NCBI GenBank assembly: GCA_944472155.2
Contig: OX235271.1
Span: 44,008,633 to 44,072,632, forward strand
Origin: Trichobilharzia szidati
Taxonomy: Eukaryota > Platyhelminthes > Trematoda > Strigeidida > Schistosomatidae
DNA length: 64,000 nt
Reading direction: 5' to 3'
Part shown: piece after piece, positions 22,345 through 34,834 of the stretch
Layout: each line of letters opens with the position of its first letter
Numbering within the stretch: position 1 is the first letter of the stretch
The notes under the pieces: generated by a model
What the model saw: only the letters and a program-made list of their open reading frames with translations
Database searches by the model: none
What the model was told of the DNA's origin: nothing
Position numbers and translations under genes: made by a program

Positions 22345-22578
22345 AAATTTTATTCCTTTACGTTCCCAGTGGGACATAAGGCTTCAAGATAGAGACTTGA
22401 AGTTTCTGTAGCAGTGGTGTTTATTTTTACGGGATGGGGTTGATAGCCTCATGCCCAACCTTCCCTCTTTACCAGTCTTATTACTGGCTTAGTGAAGTAA
22501 AGGAGTGCGTCGGCCGGAGATCGAATCTCGAACCACCTGCGGGGTTGGTGAGTACTCTACCACTATGCCACCAACGTA
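22345..22578 (-). mobile_element. tRNA-related SINE family A, full length
   Basis: The tail (tttacgttcccagtgggac), body and tRNA-like head (cggccggagatcgaatctcg on the plus strand) are all present. It ends with the tatgccaccaacg head border. Confidence 0.9.
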
Positions 22579-22976
22579 CAATGTGTGGCTCTATTCAACA
22601 ATACTAACTTCCAAAACTAAAAATAACCCCAACATTGTTGTCAGGCAGCTATACAATCCAGTCTAAGTATAAAACAAGTACTTAGAATCAAGTAGAATAT
22701 TCCCAACAAGGTGGAATCATAACCTCTGTCCACAAGAATCACACACCAGCAGTTCCCGCAGACATTTCAACGTCAGAATGTCAAAATGGCATCGTGAAAC
22801 ACATTATCAATATCACTACACACTCATAAAAATTAGAGATTAAACCGGAACAAAGACAAATAATAAGGATCAAGTGAACTTATGATATGCAATTGTCAAA
22901 ATAATGATATACAGTCTAGGAGAAAAACGGAAAATAATTACAAAGTTGGTTGAAAAATCGAAATAAATATAAGAAG

Positions 22977-23075
22977 TTTAGATAAAGCAATAAGAAGACG
23001 TAATTTGTCTGATTCGTGTAATGTATTTGCGCAACACATTCAGACAAATTACGTCTTCTTATTGCTTTATCTAAA
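22977..23075. repeat. Perfect 36-bp inverted repeat with 27-base loop
   Basis: Arm 22977-23012 and arm 23040-23075 are exact reverse complements (outer ends tttagataaagc and gctttatctaaa). The spacer 23013-23039 is not palindromic overall. It does not match the other repeats I can see in the window. Confidence 0.95.
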
Positions 23076-23079
23076 TTCA

Positions 23080-24000
23080 TAAAGGGAACTAATTGTTTTA
23101 AAGAAATATAAGTATGGCGATTAGATCGTTAAGATGGAATTTCTCAATTTTTTCGTTACATCAACTTTCGTATTAACTTCGTGCGTACCCTCTTACTATC
23201 TAGTGAAGTAAAATAGATGGAGACATATTCAGAAACAGGTCTGAATTTTACTAAGCTCCTTTCTCCAATACCAGTATTAACGGATATAATGAATATACCA
23301 CAGCCAAACTAATTCACATAAATCCACAACCATGTCGACTAATAAATCTTCCCTGCTCAGAGATGTGTGTACCTAAATCCAGCCACACACCCACCCACAC
23401 ACATGTGTTAACTCTATCGATCTTTATATACAGTCTAACTCCAACGCCATCTGATAACATTCGCACAAAAGAGTACAGGTGATCACTATATCTATGATTG
23501 GGATAAATTAACGAATGACAGACAAGTTAACCTTCTGTATATGTAGTTATTGAGCACAAGATAGTGAATCTTATTTTCAAATTCTTAATAGAAGATGACT
23601 CATTCTACTTTTCGACATTGGTTCAAAATGGACTTAGTAACTTTAACAGATGCTATAAAATAAAAACAAATACGGAACATATGTTCTTCACAGTTGTCGT
23701 CCCCATCGAAAAGGAGTAGATAGTGAGTGAAACAAAAATATCAAACATACTGATGAAGGAATTACTTCTTTTAATTTACCTAACATAATAATAACAATAA
23801 TACTGAAAAGATAAACAAAGCAGAGTAGGTTTGTAAACGCCCTAAAACAAACACAATCAATAAATATCAGCGTGTTTTGTCCTTAGCATTAATCTATAAT
23901 CAATTCATAAATAAAAAAAACTAGTCTTTAAATGAAAAATATAAAGATCTTTAATTACAGAAGTTTAAAGTCATTTCACTTTCATCTAGTGATAAGGGTA
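23080..24000. other. Intron sequence, nothing recognised
   Basis: AT-rich unique sequence with no exon or repeat family that I can support. Confidence 0.35.
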
Positions 24001-24125
24001 ACAACCTAAAGGTCATGTTTGCTCTACCTCATGGGGTCTTTGGTGCGTGCTGCTGAAGAACTCCAGGCTAAAACGAACCACTTTTTCAGTGCTCCTTGAC
24101 TTTCATTACGGCGGCCCGCTTAAAA
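24000..24125 (+). mobile_element. Family B SINE, strongly diverged
   Basis: Contains gtgcgtgctgctgaagaac and aaaacgaacc in the order of the family B hammerhead block, preceded by remnants of the tRNA-like head (gataagggtaacaacctaaa). Confidence 0.5.
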
Positions 24126-24734
24126 CTTGGGCTGTGAAAATACTCCATCACTCTATATTGCATGCAATTTCTTCTGCCCACTTTGTTTTGATCGATTAAA
24201 ATATGACCTAGAGCATTAATTACTCTCGCAAGTATTTAAAGTGTTTAAAACTTGATGATTCACCGATTTTTGCTAAACTTGACAAAAAGCATAGTCATAG
24301 TGGAGAAGGTGGGCAACGTATCCCAATGCATGAGATAAGTGTTCTTCAGTTATGTCCTTGAGTCTCAAAATGTACTCCTGAACTATTTACAATCGGCTTA
24401 AAAGGAAATGACGCTCATATCTCGGAGACAAAGAAGAAGTATCATAGTGGATTTTTTTTGCTTCAGGTCAGACAGCAGTGTGTCATAGGATCTACTAACG
24501 ATTAATATTTGTCTGAATCTCCTGTAAGAAGAGAAAATATCATGCAATAAACTCCGCTGGAAACTCTACACACGATATGAACACTGTCCAAAACAAAGTC
24601 ATTATTATTATTACTAAGAAATTCAGCTTGAAAAGGTAAATATAGTCAAGGCAATAAATAGGGAATTTGTCTCCCTTAATGGCGATAATTTGAACAGAAA
24701 ACCAGACAACAATATATACTTCTCAGCACTGAAA

Positions 24735-24868
24735 TAATGAAGAATTCAAATGAGTTCATTCCATACTAAAACCAGCGTTGAAGATATTGTCTAGATGGAT
24801 AACTAAAGCTTCACAATTAAACCAACCAGCTCAGAGAATACAACTAATTCAAAAACTCCTCAGTATTG
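24735..24868 (+). mobile_element. Penelope type 1 tail, strongly diverged
   Basis: It follows the tail consensus with many substitutions: gttgaagatattgtctagat, cttcacaattaaaccaacca, gctcagagaatacaacta. Same orientation as the plus copy at 20195-20553. Confidence 0.6.
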
Positions 24869-25159
24869 TTAAGTGAAATATTTCAAAATAAAAAGGACAC
24901 TCCAATGAATCACCCTATGGATGACTGAAATGAAAGAAAGAGGTTAGTAGTAACTATAGAATCCTTTCAGAAAGTCAAGAAACCTTCTTCTTCTGGTAAT
25001 GATGATGACGAAATGACAAAAGCAGTAGTCTAAGGATTCAATTATCGTCACACCCTTGAAGTTTCGAAAGGTTTTTATTTACCATTAACCTCCAAGCCAT
25101 CACTTTTCTCGGCGAGCAATGTTAGTTGACACAAGGTTGTGTTAGGCTATACTTAAGGG

Positions 25160-25495
25160 TGGTAAAACCGAGACCTGACATCAATTCATAAAGTCTTTGA
25201 CTATTGGTTTGAGTCAGTCACGTAGGAGCGTGTGTTGACTACCTACCTGGTTGAGGACTGTTGGAGATATCTATTAAAGTCGTTCTCATTGGTGCAGATG
25301 TATCCACTCTTGTGATGTCCTACCTCCAATATATCCTCATGTTCTTCTCCCGCATATTTCAGCTAATTACAGTTCTTTTAAACCTCTTTTTCCTTATTTT
25401 CTCTACGTTTTTATGCCATGTGGAGTGTGGTGACTTCCAGTGCTGCGCTTCTGTGTAAAGTTCTATGTAAAAACTCAGTCAATTAACCGACACTG
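25160..25495 (+). mobile_element. Non-LTR tail (family N), plus orientation
   Basis: The reverse complement resembles the ends of the copies at 10100 and 47950: ggtgcagatgtatccactc, gtgtggtgacttccagtgc and gtaaagttctatgt, in matching order. Confidence 0.6.
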
Positions 25496-25499
25496 AAAC

Positions 25500-26310
25500 T
25501 CATCTAAGAAACTAAGTTTATATGAGAATAGGATTTGGGCATTGTGGTTATAGTATAATACTGTATCACTGAGTATCTTTTTATCAAAATAAATTGATCC
25601 TATGATGGAATTAAACTAATTTCATCTCAGATATTCTAATAATTAATAATAAGTCAGATTTGTTAATACATTAAAACTAACGATGATAAAGTGTATATTG
25701 ATTGTGTATCTCAAGATTGTTTTTTTTTATGTTCAAGAACTACCGACATTCCTTTCTGAAGAGAAAGAAGTACAATAAACTATACTAATCTACTTTAAAA
25801 TCAATAAAACAATTCCATAGTCAACCCCAAGTACACACAATACACTATTAGTATTTATTGTTGATTAAAATTTAGTAAGAGCTACTAAATGAGTTTATAA
25901 GATGGAAAGCCAAAAATCGATATCACCTAGTTATTTGGTTAGTTATCAGTCAAGTGCAACACTTTTAAATAATAATGTTTGCGTATCTTGTTCCTTATCA
26001 GGCTTAGTTCTCATACTGTTAAGGTTATAGTCAGAGTGTATGATATCACTGTTAGACAGGACACATATATGATCTCTACATGGGTGTATGTGTGTGCGTG
26101 TGTGCGAAATGACCTGAATCACTTCTGTCAGCTGTCTTTCATGCTCTTTCAACTTTGACTTTATCCTCCCTAATGTGATACGCTTCAGTGCACTGACTAA
26201 CGCTATGACAGTATGACACATATTACTGCTAATTTTGGCTTAAAACTTGCAGCATTTTGCGATCAGTTATTCTCAAGAGTTGATTTATATGGTTCGATTT
26301 GTTTTTCAAG
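25500..26310. other. Intron sequence with dispersed repeat Y copy 2 (about 25515-25745)
   Basis: The first part resembles repeat Y. At 25946-26221 the minus strand has an open frame with an amphipathic stretch (ALKRITLGRIKSKLKEHERQ), but its possible splice sites do not keep the phase of the gene (see rejected). Confidence 0.4.
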
Positions 26311-26314
26311 TTCG

Positions 26315-26420
26315 ACCACGGAATGATATCAATTAGAGAACCATTGAAAAGTGGCAGGGAGTATTGGATAGGTGTCTCGTCCTAGTTTGCGACTCATCAG
26401 CAGTACGCACCCACCTCAAA
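26315..26420 (-). mobile_element. Family B SINE, hammerhead part only
   Basis: Contains tatcaattagagaaccattg and gtacgcacccacc, truncated before the tRNA-like head. Confidence 0.7.
26361..26406 (-). ncRNA. Hammerhead-like ribozyme with canonical CTGATGA core (family B)
   Basis: Minus strand: arm GTACTG (26401-26406), core CTGATGA (26394-26400), helix II GTCG...GGAC, then GAGA where GAAA is expected, CACCTATC, and closing arm CAATAC with one mismatch. The core is the best of family B. The A-to-G change in GAAA should impair it. Confidence 0.65.
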
Positions 26421-26424
26421 AAAA

Positions 26425-27420
26425 GTTTTGAGTAGTAGAATTTATAAACTGATTGAAGATTTCACAGTCAACACTGATATGCTACTACAGAGTTGTTTTA
26501 TAAGTCAGTGATTTTTCAGAAAGTAGGCGGAGAACAGTTCAATAGAATTCTCTTGGAGTCTTTGTATTCAATTGTGACTGTTTTACAATCAGGCATGATG
26601 ATGATGATAATGATATTAGCGCTTTGACTCATTCATAGATATTCGTCTAGTGTAGAGAAGCTGTTCTCCATTAGAAGACATAAGACGATGCATTAGGTTA
26701 AACGTTAACCTATGCAGCAGTCAGTGCATAGTCTTAATGAAATTATAGCCAAATAATAAATTGAGGAAAGTAAGAAGAATATGAGAATTAAAGACGAAAA
26801 GCACAGTAAAGAAGCACTTCCCAACGAATTCATTCACTGAGCTGTACAATCGCAATTATATGTACTTATTTTTGTATGATTGTGGGTATAATTTGTCGGT
26901 CATACATAGTAAAAAATAAAAAGGGTAAAAAAATAAACAAGAGGTAATTGGAAGGAAAAACAATTATCTATAAATAATTGCGATTTTACAGTTAAGTGGA
27001 TGAGTTCGCCGGAAAAAGTGTCTTCACTAAACTCTTTATTCACAATTCTACGACTAGATGGGTATTTTCAGCGTATAATATGGGAGTTATCCCTAACTTG
27101 AAGTAGACCAATCAGAATTCAGATTGTTTTAAGTATAATTAAAAGAAAAGTATGAGAATACTAAAGGTTACTTCTAAACTCTCTATCTTTCTGTGTCTAC
27201 ATGACAAATGATAAACTGAAATCATTGCGTGAAACGAGTAGGAGAACAACTGTTCATCGATGACAGTGGATGGGAATAAAATCATTTACTTCAAATAATC
27301 TCCTCGAACTATGTAAATTGTGAATTAATTTGCACAGACGCGAACTAATTTGTAAATTGTTAATTCGATTTGTGAAACCACTAGTTCCCTGAAGTAGCTA
27401 TTCAGTACATCGGGTGGTCT
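26425..27420. other. Intron sequence, nothing recognised
   Basis: A stretch around gtacaatcgcaattatatgt (about 26848) recurs in part at about 7765 and 6095, so a short dispersed repeat is present. No exon supported. Confidence 0.35.
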
Positions 27421-27445
27421 GAGCTGAATCGAACTGGGTACACCA

Positions 27446-27474
27446 CTGATGAGGTCGATCCTAAACGTGCGAAA
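27446..27474 (+). ncRNA. Hammerhead-like core motif
   Basis: CTGATGA (27446-27452) is followed by an 18-base hairpin-sized stretch and GAAA (27471-27474), then CGGCTGTTC, much like family B spacing. Helix II pairs only partly and helix I is not evident. A remnant of another repeat family is possible. Confidence 0.35.
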
Positions 27475-27559
27475 CGGCTGTTCAGCATTTAGATCTGGCT
27501 GGTGAACACTATAGATTGATGTGAGTGGCATACAACTACTCATTTCAATCAATCAGTAG

Positions 27560-30500
27560 TATCCAATTTTGTGCATTTACTATTGATTTCTTGATTACCA
27601 GTTATAGTGTCAAGCAGATTACACGTTGTGATCTGAATAATCTCGGTTCCCAAAGGAAACTCTGGTGAAATAATCACCTTGAACTGTATAAATCGTGAAT
27701 TTTATTTATATTTCTGATTGACATAAGTTAAAAATCAGGCGCTGTAAAATTTCTACCTAACGACTGACTGAATGCTAATGCGTTCGTTTTGTAACCAAAC
27801 GGTTTAAGGATCGACTCTTACTACTTTGTAGACTACTGAAGTGTAGACTTGGACGAAAGAACCGTCTAGTGAACCTTGATCGCTAATGGTACACTTGCTT
27901 ATGATAGTTAGTTATGAATTTCATCTTGAAATTTAATGAGTAGCGTAAAATCTAAAAGCTGAAATCTTTTCTGCTTTAATCCGTTGAGTTACACAAATGC
28001 CTTATCATTTCTAAAACTAAATAGCAGTACTCATACTGGGATAATGGAAATTCTATTCAAGAAAACCAATTCTTCTAGCATTATGACATGATACCGTTAG
28101 GTTCATTAAATGTGATGTATTATTTCACTGACAGACTGGAGCTTGAACCACTTAGAATGTAAAGTCAATTTAGGATTATGACATGAACAATTTATGATTA
28201 ACACAAAAGTATCCAGATGATAACAGATGTCCAAATGCCTTAAATTCTACCACACAGATAAAGTGTCAAGCATACAACATACCACAAAGCCATAAGGCAA
28301 ACAGTAGCAACTGGCTAGGAGTGTCTCTCTTTCCATAACTTTACCGTATCTATGATCAGCAAGTCCACACACACACATACATATATCATATGCTAACAGG
28401 ACAAAGTGTAATATCCAAGTTTAATTCAACATATGAAAATGAATCAGAATTCAGCTGCCTGGAACAGACTACTCATGAGCTAGACTACTGGTCACACTTA
28501 CTGTGTGAGGATTGACCAGTTGACTACTCTGAAGTAGGCGGAGTGAGATGCGGATGTCGGAATCATTGTCAAACAGTCGAGCGCATAAACCAATGAACTA
28601 CATTTCCACGAAAATATACATCCAAAGAGCTTAGTCACACCCCTACTGCGTATTTCTTCAACAAAAGAACAAGATTAATCAAAACACTCCATTGATTTTT
28701 CCAACCGACGCCTCGTAGCGCCTCATCAAACTTTAACTTTATATGCTAATTTAAAACATAGATTAATTATATCTCGGATGCAAACACTATCGAAAACTAG
28801 AAAACGAGATAAAAGACATATAATGAACAGATCAGTGAATTATAGAAGTCTACCTAAATCTAATAAATCAATAATATCAGTCATTGTAAACGCCTAGATA
28901 AAATAGATAAAATATGACAGAACACCTAGCCAACCACCAAATAAAGAACATAAACTGACTTAAGTATCATGAAAACAAGAAGGTGGTGGTGACCTTGATT
29001 GGAATCAAATACACGTGTAAACTACTTTCAAGATGGACGATGAAATGAAAATAAACACTTTACAACAACAATAAGGGGGTGATTTCATGAGAAATATTAA
29101 TGCCATTTTAAATTTATGTGAAAAAAAAGCAGAGATTGAATGAAGTATGAACCTGGTAAAGGTAGAAATTTTCTCAGGTTGTTATTTAGACAATCAATAT
29201 AGAGAATGGATTTCTTATTTACTTTCAAGAGTTGTAACAACATTTTGCTTCTATATTCAAGAACAACAGGATAAAGTGCTTACGCTTTGATCAGGATTCT
29301 GTGTCTATAGGCAAGTTGCTAATGGTCATAGAAAAAAATTATTCTGTCCATTAGGATAATAGAGTAGATAGAGTGCCAGTGGCTTGGAGTTATTTTTCTC
29401 TACTAATTTATCTTATACTACGGAGAAAAGGAAGAATCATAGTGTCTGAAGGTGTTTCTACTATGTAGTCGATAAATAGCGTGCTCTACTCTAGTTGTTT
29501 AAAACACACCGTAATCCACAAAATGTAAAATGTTTGGAGTTCTATTAGATATCATTAGTCGTAAATCTTGCTTAGAATTCATAGAAATCGCAATAGCAAG
29601 ACAATTTTTACTGAGATAAATAGAATGTTTTCAAAAAATGCAACTGAAGTAAAGTCAAAATTCAACAAAAAAAGTTATCAGTGCATCTGAGAGAAACATT
29701 TCTACTAATCGTCAATTATTAGAAGTCAGTCACATAAACCAAACAGACCCAATAATCAGCTAAGTAACCTGTACAAGATTAACTGTTTGAAATACTGCCT
29801 TCGATCTGTGTAAATATTAAGAAACTTAGATCGTCCGATTGAATTCATGGTTTCGTTTGGCAATTTATCTTTATTTGAGAAGATCCCCCTGGAGAAGACT
29901 ATGAAGTTATATGTTCACATTCTGACCTTCCTTTACCAAAGCACGAATTGAAACAACTTTCACTAATGTGTAACAGGGATATACAACCTTAATTCACATC
30001 ATCATCGAATTGATGAAATCAATACAGTCAGTTATTTGCCACATACGAACCAAAGGCCATACAGTGAAAGGCGGGAAAAAAGGGTTTCCCGCCCTTTTCA
30101 ACATAAACTGAAAAACCTAATAAAAGACTATTGACGAACAATGAGCAATGAGATAATATGTCAGCGAAGGTTTACTGGACGTAATATAGGCAACCAGAAA
30201 TTGTTCAAATTAACCAACAGACAGAAGAAGTATAATCTATTGCCTTCTGTGAAACACGGATATCTGTCACTTTCGTACCAGTCATTGAATCTTATTACTT
30301 CTCTTGGTCTTTCATGAATTTTGTCACGTCTTAAGGCCTTATTTTGATCTGAACATTGCTCATCTCACTCGACATGCGCTTGAGATTTCAATAGAATGTT
30401 TTGCAGTTATATTAACAGTCTAACCAAGAATATTAGCTGAACTATCTTCTGAATAGTTACGTCTACCAACAATTTTCGTCTGGTTTAGCTATTGGTATTA

Positions 30501-31195
30501 CTTCTAATGCGATGTATCTTTTCATCTTTCCAACTTCATAAAACTACACAGTATTCTTTGTATTGTGTACATACTGGTATGGTTTAGGTTGTAAACAGTT
30601 ACGAGAAAATTATTTAAAAAAATAAAATAAAGATCAGCACAGATTATCCTGTCGTATTCAAGAAGTAAATTAGTCATGATTCAAAAATACATCGGTAAAA
30701 TGCATTCAGGAAGAAATAGGAGGTTTATTTAGCCAAATAGGAAATTCTCCTTTACACACACAACAATCTGAAATGTACAGTTGAATGCTTAAATATTCGT
30801 CATTTGTCCTTATTGATAACAAGAAAGAATATTCGTAATTAATCAGGAGTAAGTGTAGATTTGAAAAAAAAAACTATGCATTCCGGACACTCGAATCCGG
30901 TTGTTCGAACCTTAGAAATTCAAACCATCCAAGTGTAATATATGAAAATTAATGACTAGTCAGAAATGGTTGTGGTCGATTAGCACATTTTTCTGGTTAG
31001 GTTAGAGTGGTATGAATGCTAAATACGACTGTTTCTCTTGTTTTACACTACAATTATCCAGAGGTAGATATAGTTCAACTGAATAGCCTTTATTTTATGA
31101 TTTATTTAAACACAAAAAAACTTGGTATAATATGGTACCAAGAAGAAGAGCCACACAATAATAATAAAACAACATAGATTAAAAGTAAAAATATA
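27560..31195. other. Long unique intron stretch
   Basis: AT-rich with few repeats: a degenerate family B-like block at about 27770-27900, and a small GC hairpin at 30067-30099 (ggcgggaaa against tttcccgcc). I found no splice-bounded coding block on either strand. Confidence 0.4.
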
Positions 31196-31199
31196 AGTA

Positions 31200-31830
31200 G
31201 AAAACGGATAAAGAACTTCATCAGGAAGGAAAACAGTCATGTTTAACAAGTTCAAACAGTATTCGTAAACTATCATCAGGAAGGGAAGAAAGAAGGAAAT
31301 TGCAACACGTTAGCCATTGATTACGATTCTTGGCCATATCCGATAACGTTTTGAGCCACCGATTCGAGCTATCTCTCGAACTCCAACCAGGGAGACGTGA
31401 CGCACCAACCGAAGCTAACCTAACACAAATATCCTTCATCCCACGACGCCACGTCATGGGCTGACCACCTCTCCGCTTTTACCATCCCGTCCCAGGGCTA
31501 GCGAACAGAGACCTGTATGGAAGCCCATGGGGTGACATTCGCAGCACATACCTAAGCCACCGAAGCCAGTGTTTCCAGATGATGACACTCAACGAATGGT
31601 GATCTCCACTGCATCCAAACACACGCCGCCGGATCTCAGAATTACTCACGCGATGATGTCATCGAATGCAAGCAACCTTGAGAAGACAGCGATGATCGAT
31701 GGTCGGTCACCGCATATCCTCAGCTTGGAGAGGGCAGATTTCACAGGCGTAGGGCAAGACGGCCCGTACCGAAGCATTGTACCCTACCTTTGACAGCCAG
31801 GCTAACGCTGCGACTACGCCATACGTGATC
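31200..31830 (-). mobile_element. Non-LTR retrotransposon 3' end (family N)
   Basis: The minus frame at 31221-31457 reads like the family N C-terminus (RLPGWSSRDSSNRWLKTLSD, MAKNRNQWL), paralleling 10230-10439. The rest (31460-31830) is GC-richer than its surroundings and holds upstream parts in broken frames. Confidence 0.7.
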
Positions 31831-32143
31831 TGGCCTCTATGTGAGTGAGATAAACGCGTAAGAAACAGAACATCAGTTAAGAATTGTCTTGAAATGAGCT
31901 AAATAGTTATCCAGTGATATGATCATTCTAGTTTGGTGAAAATCGAAAGTCTAAGCAAATATCTTCTAACTACTGCTAATATTCCGTAATACACTTTGTC
32001 ATGACTATGCTGTTTGGAAGATAGTCGAAAATCTGTCTCGAAAATAAACCTCTCTGAACTGATATCAACTAGTGGAATGTTTGGAAATGAGTGAATTAAA
32101 TACAACAACCACAAACTATTAAAAATGAACAAAAAATACTAAC

Positions 32144-32659
32144 CTTTTTAATCCAGCCGGTCCAATCATGCATAATCTCTTCTAATTGGTTTATTTGACA
32201 CAGGTAGACTTCCTCCATATTGATTTTTGATGAAAATGCATGACAATGTTGAAGAAAGTATACTATCCAGCGATTGGAGTTCCCATTGTCAACCTTTGCT
32301 TCATTTGTAAACTCTAGAAAACCATCCCATGCAGTGATCCAATTACCTTGATCCATTTTACGACATAGTTGACTCAATTCAATAGCTTGTTTTGTTCTAG
32401 CTATTACTAAACAATTCAGATCATCATCAGGTATCTCAGATCTACTAGTAGTTTTCAGTCTATCATCATTTAATATGCTATGATACAAGCTTTTCAGTGA
32501 TTCCAGCAGATGTTGAAATTTTATCTTATGATCGATTAATTTCGAAGTAGCATCATATTCGTGCAGTTTAACTGATGTTGACTTCATCTGAAGTCGTATA
32601 GTCTCTAAACCGAATTGCACTGCTTCAATAAAGGCTTGTTTTTGTTTCAACATTTGAAT
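32144..32659 (-). CDS. Internal exon 8 of the large minus-strand gene (172 codons)
   Basis: The exon is 516 bp, phase 0 at both ends, with acceptor CATCTTCGTGCAG and donor GTTAGT. It begins IQMLKQKQAFIEAVQF and runs as amphipathic helices throughout, including LIDHKIKFQHLLESLKSLYH and ELSQLCRKMDQGNWITAWDG, ending MHDWTGWIKK. Three or four helices of about 30-40 residues, with conserved-looking Trp residues, give the best resemblance in the window to a spectrin-like repeat. This is inference from residue pattern only. A 22.4-kb intron follows. Confidence 0.88.
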
Positions 32660-33139
32660 CTGCACGAAGATGATGGCGATGAGATGAATTAGGATAGAAG
32701 ATAAGTGGAAAACAACAGAAGGTAAGTCAGAATGAATGCTATCTAATTAAATAATCAAATCAATAACCATTAGCTTAATAATATGAATTTCAGTATCAGT
32801 GAGAACAACAACATGGATGTAGATACATAAAATATGGTGACTCTTAGGAGACAATAAATCACTCGCTAGGAAATCCACTACTAACTCCTCGTTGAATATT
32901 AGGCTGGTCGAATCTTCAGTTCTCAGTAGAGTTTGGTACATGGTACACTAGTCAGAAACTTGTCATATTTCCACACCACTAGGTAGCAGTCGATTTTATC
33001 AATCAAGAGATGTTGCGATGTCTAGCGCCTAAAGAAGTACCAAAAAGTTGTAATGGCATGCTAATCAACGTCATTCAAACTAACGCATCTATCTATGAGA
33101 TTATAGATGGTTGCTGTCCCAAGCGACGGCAATCTGGAA

Positions 33140-33390
33140 TATATATATATATGTATATGCTGAGGAGGCCGTCGAATAAAATCGCGCACAATGCAGGTTA
33201 TCGCTCCAGTGAAATCCAAATGGAAAGTGACAAATGAGTCATCGTTGCGAGAGTGATATGGAGGAGATCATGCGAGGAGGAGATGAGAGATTGCGGGCAA
33301 TCGTGGGCCCAGTCGAAGAGAACAGCAGAGAATATAACAAAGTTCAGATGTGTTGTTGAAGCCCTATGGGACCCAAGGGAATAATAATAG
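33140..33390 (+). mobile_element. RTE-clade 3' end fragment
   Basis: Blocks shared with other RTE tails: gatatggaggagatcatgcg, aggaggagatgagagattgc and gttgaagccctatgggaccc, ending in aataataatag. Only the last 250 bases remain. Confidence 0.65.
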
Positions 33391-33394
33391 GGTT

Positions 33395-33575
33395 CCAGGA
33401 TTTGAAGTTTCAGTAACGCTGTGTATTTTACGTGGTAGAGTTACCAAGCTCGCAGCCAACCTTCTCACTTCTCTGGGCTTACTACTGGCTAGTAAACTAG
33501 GCGAGGATTAGGAGTGTATCGGCAAGGAATCGAATGCTGACCTCCAGCATTCTACCAGTGAACATTTCAATCTAG
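33395..33575 (-). mobile_element. tRNA-related SINE family A, diverged
   Basis: Contains ggatttgaagtttcagtaac, cttactactggc and a mutated head (cggcaaggaatcgaatgctg). It directly follows the RTE tail. Confidence 0.65.
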
Positions 33576-33710
33576 CCAATACCTAAGTTTCTACCAAGTT
33601 CATTAATTATTACAGTGTGTTTTTTAATCAATCCCATTCCAAACAGCTTACCTATTGTGCATTTAGGAGTAAGAAAATAAATAACAATAAAGAATACAAT
33701 AGCAACTTAC

Positions 33711-34476
33711 TGATTCTGAACGTAATTCACTGGTATTTAGTGTTCTTAATGGATATCTTTCCGATTCAACAACTTCACCGGCTCGAATAACACGTTCTAA
33801 TGACTGACGTAAAATAGAATAACCATAATTCCAGGTATTCAATAACTGAAGCATATTCTTTACAGCAAATAATTCATGTTGTTCTAAGCTAGATAGGCTT
33901 AATTTATGCAGAAGGCTTAAAGACTTCTTGCACAGCATACAGTTACGTTCGCATAAATTCCGTAATTGCTGTAACTCTTGTAGGATTACGCGTAGTTGAT
34001 CCGATTGATGTGTAACGCTTCCAGTATCGTTGGTTACCTCTAACCAAAACACACGATAATGCGCAGGAAGACTATGTAGACTATACTCCAACTGTTGTAT
34101 TAGATATGAGAGAGAGTTATGACTGGTATCATCAAACGATTTAGACTGTGGAATGACATTTGATAATGACGGGGATGATGATGGTGATGATGACGTGGTT
34201 AGATTTTTTATATATACATCTAAATGCTTTTTCAATTTCTGTAGAGTTTTTGAAAAGTACACACCTTTTGAGGGTGATTTTTCTAACTGAACACTACACT
34301 TCTCTTGAATCATTTCTGCATCGCACAATAAAGACCAAAGAAGAGAAAAATTGATTTCTTTCTTTGTTGGCTTGTTGTCAAGTTTTTGTTGCCGCTGCGG
34401 GTGCTGCTGTTGTGGTTCTTGTGAAGTTTGATGACTGGGGAGAAAAGCGGTGACAGGAGGAAAGTCATTTCGACGC
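33711..34476 (-). CDS. Internal exon 7 of the large minus-strand gene (255 codons; largest exon)
   Basis: The exon is 766 bp, entering at phase 2 and leaving at phase 0. The acceptor TTTCTCCTGTTAG and the donor GTAAGT are both good. Layout: residues 1-45 form a Pro/Gln-rich disordered head (QQQHPQRQQK); residues 48-90 are helical (SLLWSLLCDAEMIQEK); then comes a Ser/Pro linker; a long helical stretch follows with QLRVILQELQQLRNLCERNC and a Leu-rich SLLHKLSLSSLEQHELFAVK, ending SELRSES. Repeated Leu heptad-like spacing supports a coiled-coil or helical bundle. No catalytic motif is visible. Confidence 0.88.
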
Positions 34477-34834
34477 CTAACAGGAGAAAATAAAAGTCCA
34501 GTCAGTTTTACAATAATTAATTTGAGAAATTATAACATTTTAATTGCATCTCATCAATTTCTCCAATAAAACATGACCGTCAAATGACAAATTCGGAACT
34601 AATGAAAAGAAGAATGGGCGGATAATTCTTTTCTTCTGTCTGAAAAAAAGAAGTTTCAGCAAAATAGCATGATGGTGCACATACTGACGAGTAGTTGGAA
34701 ACCACTCGCATCAAAGTCGCTCGTATGGGGCCGAACTCGTCAGAAATGTAGTCGACTCAGAGTGCCAAACCACCCGAAATCCTGCTAGCTACCTGGGCAA
34801 ACATGTATTACAAAGAATCAAATTCTTCATATTC

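Noticed and set aside
25946..26221. Minus-strand amphipathic frame (ALKRITLGRIKSKLKEHERQ)
   Set aside because: The possible acceptors give phase 1 or 2, while exon 8 requires phase 0, and the exit is a weak GTCATT donor.
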